From contig NZ_JAAMOX010000001.1 in the NCBI RefSeq assembly GCF_011758565.1, positions 124,001 to 188,000 of the forward strand: DNA of 64,000 bases, written 5' to 3'. This DNA is from Lysinibacter cavernae. Its GTDB lineage: Bacteria > Actinomycetota > Actinomycetes > Actinomycetales > Microbacteriaceae. The translations under genes and the position numbers were made by a program. Shown piece after piece: positions 26,124 to 35,938 of the stretch. Within the stretch, counting starts at the first letter, position 1. Each line of letters opens with the position of its first letter. The notes beneath the pieces were generated by a model. The model was not told the DNA's origin, ran no database searches, and saw only the letters and a program-made list of their open reading frames with translations.

Positions 26124-27347
26124 CTAGGCCGTGATGTGTGGTCCGTTGGATGTTGCTTCAATGCTGTCGACGGGAAGGGTCACGAGGAGGGTCGCGCCGG
26201 CAGGGGCATCCGCAGCCTCTCGAATAATGTGACCTTGAGCACCCTGGACGATTGCGTAGCCACGATCAAGCGTGGCACGCGGAGAGAGCGCCCGCAGCTG
26301 AGAACGAAGCTCAGCCGTCGCGCCCTCTGCCCGCTCGATGCCGCGGGACGCGAGTTCAGACCCCCTCGCGACGTAGCGGGTGATCTCTTCCGCCCTCGAT
26401 GAGACGATCCAGTCACCATCCACAAGGACGGGTCGAGATCGAACCTGCTCAAGTCGCGAAATCTCGTTCGTGAGAAACGCCGTGACCCTGTTGCTGAGCT
26501 GGGCACGGGCTTGCGCGACACGAGCCAGCTCCTCTGCAACATCCGGCACAACGCGCTTTGCCGCGTCCGTCGGCGTTGAGGCACGAAGATCGGCGACCTC
26601 ATCAAGCAGCGGCCGGTCGGCTTCGTGGCCGATCGCGCTCACAACGGGCGTGGATGCGGCAGCCGCCGCGCGGACGACCCGCTCGTCGCTGAATCCAAGC
26701 AGGTTTTGGAAATCGCCTCCACCCCTCGCAATGATGATGACATCAACCTCAGGGTCAGCATCAAGCGTCTGTATGGCAGCGGTCACCTCGCCGGGTACTC
26801 GATCACCTTGCACCGCAGCATGGACAACTCGGAAGCGGACATCGGGCCAGCGAAGCTGGGCATTACGAAGGACATCCTTTTCTGCGTCGGAGTCTTTACC
26901 CGTGATGAGCCCGATGCAATTCGGGAGAAACGGCAGGCGTTGCTTCCGGGAGAGTTCAAACAGCCCCTCGCTTGCCAGCTGTTTGCGAAGGCGTTCAAGC
27001 CGCTCGAGCAGGTCGCCAAGACCAACCTGTTTCATATCGAAGACCTGCATGGTGAGCGAGCCGCCCTTGACCCAAAAATTGGGCTTCACGAGCGCAACAA
27101 CGTGGTCGCCCTGGCGGAACCCCTCAGCCGGAAGCTTTCCCTTGACCGACGACCAGATCGTGAAGCTGACGGTCGCGTCCTGCTCAAGGTCTTTGAGTTT
27201 TCCGTAGACGTTTCCAGCGGAAACGCTCCACTGCGTGACCTCGCCCTCAACCCAAATCGTGCCAAGGCGATCGATGTAGTCGCGGATCTTTCCCGACATG
27301 ACCGAAACCGGCCACGGATGCTCGGCAGACGGCTTCGAATCGGTCAT
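26124..27347 (-). CDS. xseA: Exodeoxyribonuclease VII large subunit
   Basis: 407 residues from ATG 27347 (a GTG at 27356 is also in frame). The N-terminal OB-fold has IWVEGEVTQWSVSAGNVYGKLKD in parts, and the catalytic region has the family phrases GLITGKDSDAEKDVL, VIIIARGGGDFQNL and SAIGHEADRPLLDEVAD, with Asp and His residues expected at the active site. The C-terminal coiled coil is Arg/Ala/Glu-rich. It degrades single-stranded DNA with XseB. Divergent from ispH, 50 bp apart. Confidence 0.95.
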   Translation of the reverse strand: MTDSKPSAEHPWPVSVMSGKIRDYIDRLGTIWVEGEVTQWSVSAGNVYGKLKDLEQDATVSFTIWSSVKGKLPAEGFRQGDHVVALVKPNFWVKGGSLTMQVFDMKQVGLGDLLERLERLRKQLASEGLFELSRKQRLPFLPNCIGLITGKDSDAEKDVLRNAQLRWPDVRFRVVHAAVQGDRVPGEVTAAIQTLDADPEVDVIIIARGGGDFQNLLGFSDERVVRAAAAASTPVVSAIGHEADRPLLDEVADLRASTPTDAAKRVVPDVAEELARVAQARAQLSNRVTAFLTNEISRLEQVRSRPVLVDGDWIVSSRAEEITRYVARGSELASRGIERAEGATAELRSQLRALSPRATLDRGYAIVQGAQGHIIREAADAPAGATLLVTLPVDSIEATSNGPHITA

Positions 27348-27385
27348 CGTGGTCACACTCCCATGTCTTGTTCAGTGGACTCGCA

Positions 27386-27391
27386 TAGACT
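27386..27391 (+). promoter_or_regulatory. -10 box TAGACT of a leaderless start
   Basis: TAGACT, then TGAAGA, then ATG 27398. Confidence 0.5.
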
Positions 27392-27397
27392 TGAAGA

Positions 27398-28489
27398 ATG
27401 TCCATAGCTCAGCCCGACCAGCGCACCATCGGTGCTCCCGTCGTCAGTCTAGCGATGCCCCGCATTCGGGGACCGCGTAACCGTCTCAAGAATAATCCGG
27501 TCGTTGGTGAGAAAAAAGTTTTGCTCGCAGCACCCCGTGGGTACTGCGCCGGGGTAGACCGCGCCGTTGTCGCGGTTGAAAAGGCGCTCGACCGCTACGG
27601 CGCACCCGTCTACGTGCGCAAGCAGATTGTGCACAACATCCACGTGGTGAACACGCTCGAGCGCATGGGCGCCATCTTTGTGGAAGAAGTCGACGAGGTG
27701 CCAGAAGGCTCGCACGTTGTGTTCTCGGCGCATGGCGTCTCGCCAGCCGTTGTACAGGGCGCGGAAGACCGCAACCTGCAGGCAATCGATGCGACCTGCC
27801 CGCTCGTCACAAAGGTGCACCGCGAGGCCGTTCGTTTTGCCAAGCAAGACATGGAAATCCTGCTCATCGGTCACGAAGGCCACGAAGAGGTCGAAGGCAC
27901 TGCCGGCGAAGCTCCGAACCACGTCACTGTGGTCAACTCGCCTGAGGACGTCGAATTTCTTGAGGTCAAAGATCCGTCAAAGCTTGTGTGGCTGTCGCAG
28001 ACGACCCTGAGCGTCGACGAGACGATGGAGACGGTTCGCCGTCTTCGCGCCAAATTCCCCGAACTCCAAGATCCGCCAAGTGACGACATCTGCTACGCAA
28101 CGCAGAACCGCCAGGTGGCTATCAAGAAGGTTGCCGTGGATGCCGATCTGGTGATCGTCGTTGGCTCGGCAAACTCGTCTAACTCGGTTCGCCTCGTAGA
28201 GGTTGCCCTCGAGTACGGTGCAAAGGCCGCCTACCGGGTTGACTACTCACACGAGGTCAAGCAGGAGTGGCTCGACGGCGTCAACACCGTTGGTGTCACA
28301 AGCGGAGCCTCCGTGCCGGAGGTGCTCGTGCAAGAGCTGCTTGATGACCTCGCCGACGCCGGATACGGTCATGTTGAGGCAGTGGTGACGGCGGAAGAAG
28401 ATCTTGTTTTCTCCCTGCCAAAAGAGCTGCGTAAAGACGCAGAGGGAAACCGTGATGAGCGGGCCCTTGGCGGCCGCAACAGGGCCTAA
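27398..28489 (+). CDS. ispH: 4-hydroxy-3-methylbut-2-enyl diphosphate reductase
   Basis: 363 residues. The three cysteines that hold the Fe-S cluster are visible: Cys50 ([12 protein letters not shown]), Cys134 ([11 protein letters not shown]) and Cys232 (ICYATQNRQ). Conserved His residues occur in VHNIHVV, SAHGVSP and GHEGHEE. It catalyses the last step of the non-mevalonate isoprenoid pathway, giving IPP and DMAPP for undecaprenyl phosphate and quinones. The ~38-residue N-terminal extension is Arg/Pro-rich and is seen in related actinobacteria. Leaderless-type start. Confidence 0.96.
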   Translation: MSIAQPDQRTIGAPVVSLAMPRIRGPRNRLKNNPVVGEKKVLLAAPRGYCAGVDRAVVAVEKALDRYGAPVYVRKQIVHNIHVVNTLERMGAIFVEEVDEVPEGSHVVFSAHGVSPAVVQGAEDRNLQAIDATCPLVTKVHREAVRFAKQDMEILLIGHEGHEEVEGTAGEAPNHVTVVNSPEDVEFLEVKDPSKLVWLSQTTLSVDETMETVRRLRAKFPELQDPPSDDICYATQNRQVAIKKVAVDADLVIVVGSANSSNSVRLVEVALEYGAKAAYRVDYSHEVKQEWLDGVNTVGVTSGASVPEVLVQELLDDLADAGYGHVEAVVTAEEDLVFSLPKELRKDAEGNRDERALGGRNRA

Positions 28490-28503
28490 CGCTCAACTAG
28501 TTG

Positions 28504-28561
28504 GCGTGGTCTGAGGCCAATCGTGACCGGTTATGGTCATTGCTCGGCTTCCAGACCACGC
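28504..28561 (+). terminator. Long structured hairpin downstream of ispH
   Basis: GCGTGGTCTG (28504-28513) pairs perfectly with CAGACCACGC (28552-28561), enclosing AGGCC/GGCTT and TGACC/GGTCA stems. It begins 15 nt after the ispH stop and probably ends its transcript, though there is no T run. The remaining bases to 28640 show nothing else. Confidence 0.5.
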
Positions 28562-28640
28562 TGGATGTATGGGGTCGTTGTCTGGCAACGGCGATTCTCT
28601 GCCCGCTGCCGCGGGAACGACCATGCCACAAATTGGTGCC

Positions 28641-28832
28641 TTAGAGCAGCGAAGCGATAACGCCAACAGAGCCGATAGACAGCGCTACCAGGCCGATAAT
28701 GACGAGCAGGGCTATGCCCCTCGCCCCCGCAAGCTTGCCAAGGAATCCCGAGCGACCGCGACCGATTTCGTCGTCGTCGGCACCGTCAAACGGCTGATGC
28801 TGGTTGTCTGCTTCGTTATTATTCATGCTCAC
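28641..28832 (-). CDS. Small single-helix membrane protein
   Basis: 63 residues (or 61 if the ATG two codons later is used). An acidic Asn/Asp-rich N-terminus is followed by GKLAGARG and one hydrophobic segment (ALLVIIGLVALSIGSVGVIASLL in parts). The start overlaps the previous stop by 4 bp, strong support for translation as part of the aldolase operon. No known family recognised; function unknown. Confidence 0.6.
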   Translation of the reverse strand: MSMNNNEADNQHQPFDGADDDEIGRGRSGFLGKLAGARGIALLVIIGLVALSIGSVGVIASLL

Positions 28833-29512
28833 GAGAGGTGGTCCATAACGGTTGGGTCGTTGATCAGGGCGACGGTTGACACGATGAGTGCAAGCAGGAA
28901 GCCAAGGGCTCCACCAATGAGTGGGATGTAGAACGCGCGGCGGCGTTTGCGCAGCATCATGATGGTCACAACAACCGTGAGGGTCCAGAGAATAAACTGG
29001 CTGATCCTGCCAAACAGAATGGCTCCGGAGAGCGCGTCAGCATCCGTGAACTCACCGAGACCGTACTGATCATAAATCGTTTGGAAGATGAGTGGCATGG
29101 AATCGGTTGTACCGACCATGCTGCGGACACCCCAAATGGAAATGACCAGCAAGAAAATAGTGACCAAGAAATCCACACGATTGCGGGGGCGAAGGGATAC
29201 GCCCGCCTTGTCACTCGCTGCATCGTGACCCGTGGATGCCGGTGCTGCCGCTGGCGGCGGCGTGGTTTTTGCTGGCACAGCGGAATCCTGAGGAACCACT
29301 GTTGGGGTGGACTGCGGAGTGCCGTCAAGGCCCGCCGATGATTTCTCGCCGAACGGTGTCTCGGCATCCACCTCACCGTTATGCCCTGCAGGGGCATCGG
29401 TGGGTGGTTGCCAAGACCAGCCGGGGGGAGCGTACTCCCCAAACTGTGGGCGTGGTCGCCCTGCTGGAGGCTGTTGCGCCCCTGACTGTGAACCGTTCGA
29501 CGAGTCAGTCAT
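28829..29512 (-). CDS. DUF6264-like membrane protein
   Basis: 227 residues. A Pro/Gln-rich N-terminus with RPRPQFGEYAPPGWSWQPP (19 residues) resembles the opening of DUF6264 proteins of Microbacteriaceae. After a long Ala/Pro/Thr linker come four membrane helices from about residue 110 to the end. It starts 6 bp after the aldolase stop and overlaps the next small gene by 4 bp, so it is co-transcribed with fba. Function unknown. Confidence 0.7.
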   Translation of the reverse strand: MTDSSNGSQSGAQQPPAGRPRPQFGEYAPPGWSWQPPTDAPAGHNGEVDAETPFGEKSSAGLDGTPQSTPTVVPQDSAVPAKTTPPPAAAPASTGHDAASDKAGVSLRPRNRVDFLVTIFLLVISIWGVRSMVGTTDSMPLIFQTIYDQYGLGEFTDADALSGAILFGRISQFILWTLTVVVTIMMLRKRRRAFYIPLIGGALGFLLALIVSTVALINDPTVMDHLS

Positions 29513-29518
29513 TCGTGA

Positions 29519-30544
29519 TTACTTAATTGCCTTACCTGCAGAGCCAAGCTGCTGCGTTGCTTCGACGATGCGGGCGGCCATAGCCGACTCGGCCGACTTG
29601 CCCCATGCGCGTGGGTCGTAGACCTTCTTGTTGCCAACTTCGCCGTCAATCTTGAGAACGCCGTCGTAGTTCTTGAACATCCAGCCGGCAATATCGCGGG
29701 TGAACGCATACTGTGTGTCGGTGTCAATGTTCATCTTGATGACGCCGTTGGCGACGGCTTCGGCGATTTCTGCATCGGTTGAGCCTGAACCGCCGTGGAA
29801 GACGAGGTCGAGCGGCTTTGGTCCGTGGCCGTATTTTGCGACGAGGCCATCCTGAATTTCCTTCAGGAGTTCTGGGCGAAGCTTCACATTGCCTGGCTTG
29901 TAGACGCCGTGAACGTTACCGAACGTGAGTGCTGCCATGTAGCGGCCCTCGTCGCCGAGGCCAAGGGCCTCTACCGTTGCGATTGCGTCGTCGAGCGTCG
30001 TGTAGAGGTTGTCATTGATGTCGTGGCTGACGCCGTCTTCTTCTCCGCCAACAACGCCAATCTCAACCTCGAGTACCGAGTTGATTGCCTTCATGCGGGG
30101 AAGCAGCTCGCGGGCGATCTGCAAGTTCTCGGCAAGTGGAACTGCCGAGCCATCCCACATGTGCGACTGGAAGATAGGCTCGCCACCGGCCTTCACACGG
30201 GCCTCGCTGGCCTCGATGAGGGGGAGGACAAAACCGTCGAGGGCATCCTTCGGGCAGTGATCGGTGTGCAGCGCAACCGTGATGGGGTAGGCCTTTGCAA
30301 CCTCGTGAGCATACGCAGCAAACGCAAGGGCACCGCCGGCGCGGTTCTTGACCGTGTGGCCTGCCCAGTAATCTGCGCCACCAGTGGTGACCTGGATGAT
30401 GCCGTCAGAGCCAGCCTCGGTGAGACCCTGCAGAACCGCGTTGAGCGTTTGTGAGCTCGAAACGTTGACTGCTGGGAATGCAAAACCGGATGCTTTGGCG
30501 GTGTCGAGCATCTGCGCGTATTGATCAGGCGTGGCGATAGGCAT
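29519..30544 (-). CDS. fba: Class II fructose-bisphosphate aldolase
   Basis: 341 residues. The zinc site appears as HTDHCPKDALDGF, later VFHGGSGSTDAEI (a His ligand and the phosphate-binding GGSGS), and NIDTDTQYAFTRDI; this is the zinc-dependent class II fold. It cleaves and forms fructose 1,6-bisphosphate in glycolysis and gluconeogenesis. ATG start with AAAGGAG eight bases upstream. It is divergent from glpX, so two enzymes acting on fructose 1,6-bisphosphate share one 176-bp control region. Confidence 0.96.
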   Translation of the reverse strand: MPIATPDQYAQMLDTAKASGFAFPAVNVSSSQTLNAVLQGLTEAGSDGIIQVTTGGADYWAGHTVKNRAGGALAFAAYAHEVAKAYPITVALHTDHCPKDALDGFVLPLIEASEARVKAGGEPIFQSHMWDGSAVPLAENLQIARELLPRMKAINSVLEVEIGVVGGEEDGVSHDINDNLYTTLDDAIATVEALGLGDEGRYMAALTFGNVHGVYKPGNVKLRPELLKEIQDGLVAKYGHGPKPLDLVFHGGSGSTDAEIAEAVANGVIKMNIDTDTQYAFTRDIAGWMFKNYDGVLKIDGEVGNKKVYDPRAWGKSAESAMAARIVEATQQLGSAGKAIK

Positions 30545-30720
30545 ACCGGGTCTCCTTTAGAGGGCGTGGTGTTCGGGCTCGCATTTGGCCCTTCGAATGC
30601 TGCCAGTCTACTGAAGTTTTTGCCGTATCACTGGGAGAACTAGACTGGGAGTGATCGTGATGAATATTCACTGACCGTCCAACACTGTGGCCACCGGGCC
30701 ACCCCGAAGGAGATTACGCC

Positions 30721-31707
30721 GTGGTAAGCCTTGATACTGCCTCACTGAACCTGCGCCCAGACCGCAACCTTGCTATGGAACTGGTTCGAGCGACCGAGGC
30801 GGCTGCCATCCGTGCGATGCCGTTTATCGGCCACGGCGACAAAAACGCAGCCGACGGCGCGGCCGTAGACGCGATGAGGCAGTTCCTCAGCACCGTGAAC
30901 TTCAGCGGTGTTGTTGTGATCGGCGAGGGTGAGAAAGACGACGCGCCATGGCTGTACAACGGCGAGCAGGTCGGAAATGGCCGCGGCCCCGCATGCGACG
31001 TCGCGGTTGACCCTATCGATGGAACCAGCCTGACCGCTGCCGGACGCCAGAACGCACTCTCGGTTATCGCGGTTGCCGACCGAGGAAGCATGTACGACCC
31101 CTCAGCGGTGTTCTACATGGACAAGCTCGTGTGTGGACCAGACGGAGTTGGCGTTGTGGACATCCGCCAGCCGATTGGCGAGAACATTCGTGCCCTCGCC
31201 AAGGCAAAGGGCGTGAGCACTTCTGATATCCGTGTTGCAGTGCTCGACCGCCCGCGTCACGCGCAGCTCATCGAAGACATCCGCGAGGCCGGGGCCGGAA
31301 CCCGTCTTATGCTTGACGGCGACGTCGCAGGCGGAGTGAACGCGGCACGCTACGAGTCGCGGATCGACCTGTGTGTTGGCATCGGCGGAACTCCAGAGGG
31401 CATTATCACGGCGTGTGCGGTGAAAGCGCTTGGCGGAGTCATCCAGGGAACGCTTGCGCCGCGCGACGACGACGAACGCCAGAAGGCAATCGATGCTGGA
31501 CACGACCTGAGCGCCGTGCTTGAGGCCAACGACCTGGTACGCAGCGACAACACGTACTTTGTTGCTACTGGCGTTACCCAGGGCGAGTTTGTGGATGGTG
31601 TGCAGCGCAAGGGTCCGATCATTCGCACCGACAGCATTGTGTTGCGCTCAAAGTCTGGAACCCTCCGCCGGGTAACTGCCGACTACCAGGCATCCCGCTG
31701 GCTCTAA
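30721..31707 (+). CDS. glpX: Class II fructose-1,6-bisphosphatase
   Basis: 328 residues from GTG with AAGGAG upstream. GlpX family features: [30 protein letters not shown] (metal-binding Asp residues) and [13 protein letters not shown]. It hydrolyses fructose 1,6-bisphosphate to fructose 6-phosphate for gluconeogenesis; in actinobacteria this is often the only FBPase. Divergent from fba. Confidence 0.96.
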   Translation: MVSLDTASLNLRPDRNLAMELVRATEAAAIRAMPFIGHGDKNAADGAAVDAMRQFLSTVNFSGVVVIGEGEKDDAPWLYNGEQVGNGRGPACDVAVDPIDGTSLTAAGRQNALSVIAVADRGSMYDPSAVFYMDKLVCGPDGVGVVDIRQPIGENIRALAKAKGVSTSDIRVAVLDRPRHAQLIEDIREAGAGTRLMLDGDVAGGVNAARYESRIDLCVGIGGTPEGIITACAVKALGGVIQGTLAPRDDDERQKAIDAGHDLSAVLEANDLVRSDNTYFVATGVTQGEFVDGVQRKGPIIRTDSIVLRSKSGTLRRVTADYQASRWL

Positions 31708-31729
31708 GCTCTCTCAGCTACTCACTGTG

Positions 31730-31764
31730 AATGCCCGCCCCTCTCATGGCGAGGGGCGGGCATT
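31730..31764. terminator. Bidirectional terminator
   Basis: AATGCCCGCCCCTC and GAGGGGCGGGCATT form a perfect 14-bp stem with a 7-nt loop between convergent glpX and rmuC. Confidence 0.88.
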
Positions 31765-31797
31765 GACGTATGCGGATGGCCCTTCTCAGGGGAGGGC

Positions 31798-33159
31798 TCA
31801 TATTTGAGGGGGATCGGTGGGCTCCGGGGCGGCAAGGCGCGTTGTGAGCCACTCTTCCTGTTCTGCTGAGCGGGAGGTTGCGAGTCGCTCGGGATGCGCG
31901 AGACCCGGCTCGGCCGAAAACTCGGTGGCCGTGAGATGCCGGGGTACGGTATCGACCAGACTTGGCGTGCCAATGACCTTTGATTCGTCAAGGGCATCGA
32001 GCTTTCGAGCGGTCACAAGCACTCTGGTCTCGAGCGATGACGCGAACTGGTTGTAGCTGTTGACCGTTGACTCGATCGCTTTTCGGAGTTTGTCAGAGTG
32101 CTCTGAGAGCACGCTCAGTCGTTGGTAGAGCTCTTTGCCAAGATCGAAGAGCCGTTTGGCGTCGTCGGTGAGCACGTCTTGTTGCCAGGTGTAGGCTACC
32201 GTCTTGAGAACTGCCCACAGATTGACGGGTGAGGCGAGCGCCACTCGCTTGCTGAACGAGTAGTCGAGGAGGGCTGGGTCTGCCTCAAGCGCGGCCGCGA
32301 GCAGCGATTCATTCGGAATAAACGCGATGACAAACTCTGGGCTGGCATCGAGGCCAGACCAATACGATTTTGCGGCGAGGGCATCGATATGGCCCCTGAC
32401 CGCCTTGACATGCTGGGCCAGGAGGGCGGTTCGCCGCGCGGCTTCGTCTCCGGTTGCGGTGGCGGGGATGCTGCTTGCCTCGATATAGGCGTTATAGGGA
32501 ACCTTCGCATCGACGGCGATGGATTTGCCGCCGGGCAGGCGTACGGTCATGTCTGGTCGGCCGGTTCCGGCATCCGATCTAATGGATGTTTGCACGTCAA
32601 AGTCGACCCTCTGGGTGAGCCCCGCGGCCTCGACGACATTGCGGAGCTGGGTTTCGCCCCAGACACCGCGGATGCTGTTGTTGCGAAGGGCGCTTGCCAG
32701 AGACTCGGTTGTTGCCCTGAGCTGGTCGCCGTTGATTTGAGCCTGATTCATTTGCTGGGCGAGTGCGCTGTATTGTCCTGCTCGTTCGCGCTCAAGCTGT
32801 GCCACCTTTTCGTGCATGGTGCGAAGGGTTTCGCGTACAGGGGCAAGCGTCTGTAATACGCGGCTTTCGTCGGCCATCGCGAGACGCTCGCGCTCGGTGA
32901 TGTGTTGTTGGTGGTCGAGCAGTTGATGCACTTGCGCGCGGAGCTCGGCAGCCTGGGCCTCGGCAGCGACCGCGCGCTTTGAGACCTCAATGAAGTGCTC
33001 AGTTGGGACGGTGGTGAGCCCTGGCGATGCTGCGGAACCGTCTGCTGCGGTTGTGTTGCCCGAGCCTCGCCTGAGTGCAAAGCGCCATGCCGCTGCTGCT
33101 GCGACGGTGAGTGCGATGCCGACGAGCAGGCCGATGAGAAACAAGGTGAGCTGGTCCAT
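31798..33159 (-). CDS. rmuC: DNA recombination protein RmuC homologue
   Basis: 453 residues from ATG 33159, where the expected N-terminal membrane helix begins (LTLFLIGLLVGIALTVAA). A coiled-coil region (about 60-150) follows, then the RmuC domain with NNSIRGVWGETQLRNVVEAAG in parts, AVDAKVPYNAYIEA and ASPVNLWAVLKTVAYTWQQ. The SIAVDAKVPYNAY segment contains the D...DxK part of its nuclease-like core. RmuC limits recombination between short inverted repeats in E. coli. Upstream in-frame sequence has no start with a good ribosome binding site. Confidence 0.92.
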   Translation of the reverse strand: MDQLTLFLIGLLVGIALTVAAAAAWRFALRRGSGNTTAADGSAASPGLTTVPTEHFIEVSKRAVAAEAQAAELRAQVHQLLDHQQHITERERLAMADESRVLQTLAPVRETLRTMHEKVAQLERERAGQYSALAQQMNQAQINGDQLRATTESLASALRNNSIRGVWGETQLRNVVEAAGLTQRVDFDVQTSIRSDAGTGRPDMTVRLPGGKSIAVDAKVPYNAYIEASSIPATATGDEAARRTALLAQHVKAVRGHIDALAAKSYWSGLDASPEFVIAFIPNESLLAAALEADPALLDYSFSKRVALASPVNLWAVLKTVAYTWQQDVLTDDAKRLFDLGKELYQRLSVLSEHSDKLRKAIESTVNSYNQFASSLETRVLVTARKLDALDESKVIGTPSLVDTVPRHLTATEFSAEPGLAHPERLATSRSAEQEEWLTTRLAAPEPTDPPQI

Positions 33160-33576
33160 AAACGTAGTTTGCCAGTGAGGTCTGACATTGCGGGCCGCGA
33201 CGCCCGTTCGGTGTGAAGGGGGACTCGAAGTGCCTGCGTTCCGTTGCGGCGATGTTGTGTTTTGGGACGAAACGGGGCGTCCTGACGAGTGTTCGAGGGA
33301 TCTGGTTCTGGCTTCGGTTTGGTCGTTCAGCGGGAAATCGGCGGGCTGACGTAACTGGCCTCGTGTGGTGACCGCTACGAGCGGGTGCTTTGCACCCCGG
33401 TTGTCGGTGGCTGGGCGCATGATGGTGCCCATAACAATTTCGCATACATGGACCTATTGAAGCGACAAGTGTTGCAAAAGGCATACTTATCAAACTATAT
33501 TCGATGAATAGTCAGATGTAAGGATGCATCTGGCGGGGCCTTCGCGAGGATGCGTGGGTCCAGAAATGGAGACACA
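33160..33576 (+). promoter_or_regulatory. Control region of the sugar-acid importer operon
   Basis: No gene is seen in this 417-bp stretch. The 3' third is A+T-rich compared with its surroundings. CAGATG (33513-33518) and CATCTG (33527-33532) form a dyad with an 8-nt centre, and ACTAT/ATAGT occurs at 33494-33512. Either could be a regulator site. GGAG at 33568-33571 is the ribosome binding site of the next gene. Confidence 0.4.
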
Positions 33577-34869
33577 GTGAAGCACACAGCCATTTTGCGA
33601 GCTACCGGGGTATCGGCAGCAGCGTTCCTGCTTGCCGGGTCGCTGGTGTCTTGTAGCGGATCCGAGGGCGGAGATTCCGAAAGCAAGGTCCTGCGCGTAA
33701 CCCTTGCAAACCACGTCTGGACTGACATCGTCAAAGACGCAATCCCCGAGTTCGAAGAAGAAACCGGATACACGGTTGAGCTCACGCAGCTCGGCGAAGA
33801 CCAGCTGTCTGACCAGTACAACGTCAAGCTCAACGCGGGCACCGGTGACATCGACGTCATGATGTACCGTCCGCAGCAAGAAACAAAACTCTTTGCGCAG
33901 AACGGCTACTTCGCCGATCTGACCGACAAAGTCACCGAAAACAGCGACTGGAACTGGGACGATTTCCAGGAAGGCCCCGTCAGCCTCGTCACCGCAGACG
34001 AGCAGGTTGTTGGCGTCCCAATCATCACTGAGCGTGAAGTGCTGTACTACCGCAAAGACCTGCTGGAGGCCGCAGGACTTGAAGTGCCAAAGACCATTGA
34101 CGAGCTCGAAGCCGCCGCAAAGCAGATCAGCGAGACCACAGACGTTGCGGGCTTTGTTGCTCGCACCGGTCGTGCAGCAGCGGTAACCCAGTTCTCTAGC
34201 TTCCTCGCAAGCTACGGCGGAGAGTTCATTGACGAAGACGGCAACTCCGCGGTCGGAACAGACGAAGCGAAGGAAGCCTATGCGATGTACGGCAACCTGA
34301 TCCACAATTACGGCCCAGAAAACGTCAGCACTGACATGAGCTGGCCAGAAGCAATGGCGATCTTTACGCAGGGCAACGCGGCCTTCTACACCGAAGCAGA
34401 CAGTCTCTACAAGAACGCAACGGAAGAGGCAAACTCCTCCGTCGCCGACAGCGTTGGCTTTGCACAGTTCCCAGCAGGACCAGCGGGGTCAAAGCCGTAC
34501 AACGTCGCTGCATGGGCACTCGGGGTGAACTCCGAGTCTGGCAACCAAGACGCCGCGTGGCAGTTCATCGAGTGGGCAACCAGCAAGGAAAAAGTTCTTG
34601 AGATCCAGCAGGCTGGCGTACCTGGACCTCGCGAGTCGGTTTGGGACGACCCGGCCGGAACCGAGTCTTTCCCCGCTGACCTCGCAGAGGCAATGGCCGC
34701 GAGCTCAAAGGTTGGCGTTGGGTTTGACCGCCCGCTCGTCATCAACGTTGCGGAAGCCCGAGAAATCGTTGGAAACCCGATCGTCGTTGGCATCACCGGC
34801 GGAGACACCGACGCCGCAGCCGACGAGGCGAACGATAAGTTCCAAGCCTTCCTCGAAGACGAACAATAA
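33577..34869 (+). CDS. Extracellular solute-binding lipoprotein of a sugar ABC importer
   Basis: 430 residues from GTG with GGAG five bases upstream. The signal peptide ends in a lipobox (GSLVSC, lipidated Cys26). The mature protein has the family 1 (MalE-like) pattern: LRVTLANHVWTDIVKDAIPEFEEETGY in parts, VMMYRPQQE, VPIITEREVLYYRKDLLEAAGLEVPKT in parts and a late WQFIEWATSKE. It captures the substrate outside the membrane and delivers it to the two permeases encoded next. The downstream enzymes suggest an aldonate, uronate or their oligomer as substrate. It is the first gene of the catabolic operon. Confidence 0.92.
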   Translation: MKHTAILRATGVSAAAFLLAGSLVSCSGSEGGDSESKVLRVTLANHVWTDIVKDAIPEFEEETGYTVELTQLGEDQLSDQYNVKLNAGTGDIDVMMYRPQQETKLFAQNGYFADLTDKVTENSDWNWDDFQEGPVSLVTADEQVVGVPIITEREVLYYRKDLLEAAGLEVPKTIDELEAAAKQISETTDVAGFVARTGRAAAVTQFSSFLASYGGEFIDEDGNSAVGTDEAKEAYAMYGNLIHNYGPENVSTDMSWPEAMAIFTQGNAAFYTEADSLYKNATEEANSSVADSVGFAQFPAGPAGSKPYNVAAWALGVNSESGNQDAAWQFIEWATSKEKVLEIQQAGVPGPRESVWDDPAGTESFPADLAEAMAASSKVGVGFDRPLVINVAEAREIVGNPIVVGITGGDTDAAADEANDKFQAFLEDEQ

Positions 34870-35014
34870 GCACAATCCGTAGCTGCCCAATCGGCTACCA
34901 GGTAAGGGTGGCGGGATCGTCTCGCTGCCCTTACCCCCACATCCTTCTCGCCGCCGGCACAACGGCGGCACCCTGTACCCGTTTCATAATCTCCCGTGAA
35001 AGCGAGGTGTTTTC

Positions 35015-35938
35015 GTGAGCACAACTTCTCCGCGAAAAACCGTCGCGTCCTCATCCTTCTCGGTGTGGGCGAACAAACATCGAAAGTGGATCTTTGCCGG
35101 TCCATCGATGGCCTTTGTCGCCATCCTGATCGTCTTCCCGATCGGCTGGACCATCTTCCTCAGCCTCACGAACTCAAGGGGATCAGTACGAGCTCCGCTC
35201 GACTTCATCGGCCTCGAAAACTACCTCACCGTGCTGACCGACACCGAACGGTTCTGGCCAGCCGTTGGGCGCACCGTTTTCTTTACCGGAGGAGCGCTCA
35301 TCGCCGAGCTTGTGCTCGGTATGGCCATCGCATTGCTGCTTTGGCGACCGTTTAAGGGCCAGGGCCTCGTTCGAGTCGCCATTCTCCTTCCCCTTGTGGC
35401 AACGCCGGTTGCCGTCGGCATGATGTGGCGCCTTATCTTCGAGCCAAACATTGGGTTCGCCAATCAGATGCTCGGATGGTTTGGGATACCGGCACAGCCC
35501 TGGCTCTCTGGCCAAAACACCGCGCTGCCAACCCTCATGTTTGTGGATATTTGGCAATGGACCCCGATGGTTGTGCTCATCCTGCTTGCCGGGCTGTCAT
35601 CGCTCTCTGACGAACCTGACGAGGCCGCTCGTGTTGACGGGGCGAACAGCTGGCAGCGCTTCTGGTACGTGACGCTTCCGCTGATCCGAATGACTGTGAT
35701 TACGGCCGTCCTGATTCGTGGAATTGATGCGCTCAAGACCTTCGACATCCTGTACGCCACAAAAGGCAAGGGCGGTGGGTCTTTTCACGAGGTTGAAACG
35801 CTCAATGTCTACGCGTATGGCCTGAGTTTTGACTACAACAAGTACGGCCTCTCATCCACGGTGCTCATCCTGTTCTTCATGATGATCGTGCTGTGCGTTT
35901 GGGCGCTGACCGCGCGAAAGAAGAAGGGCGATTCATGA
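35015..35938 (+). CDS. Sugar ABC transporter permease (MalF/UgpA-like)
   Basis: 307 residues, six membrane helices. The cytoplasmic EAA loop EPDEAARVDGANSWQRFWYVTLPLI (given here by its ends: EPDEAARVDGA and LPLI) is the ATPase contact site. GTG start 35015 follows the binding-protein gene by 145 bp with a GAAAGCGAGG stretch upstream. It ends with an ATGA overlap into the next permease. Forms a heterodimer with it. No ATPase gene is present in the operon, so a shared MsmK/UgpC-type ATPase encoded elsewhere is expected. Confidence 0.93.
   Translation: MSTTSPRKTVASSSFSVWANKHRKWIFAGPSMAFVAILIVFPIGWTIFLSLTNSRGSVRAPLDFIGLENYLTVLTDTERFWPAVGRTVFFTGGALIAELVLGMAIALLLWRPFKGQGLVRVAILLPLVATPVAVGMMWRLIFEPNIGFANQMLGWFGIPAQPWLSGQNTALPTLMFVDIWQWTPMVVLILLAGLSSLSDEPDEAARVDGANSWQRFWYVTLPLIRMTVITAVLIRGIDALKTFDILYATKGKGGGSFHEVETLNVYAYGLSFDYNKYGLSSTVLILFFMMIVLCVWALTARKKKGDS

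Noticed and set aside
33494-33512. ACTAT/ATAGT dyad in front of the importer operon as a firm GntR operator
   Set aside because: Arms are only 5 bp, the inner repeat has a different centre and it does not match the dyad before the GntR genes.
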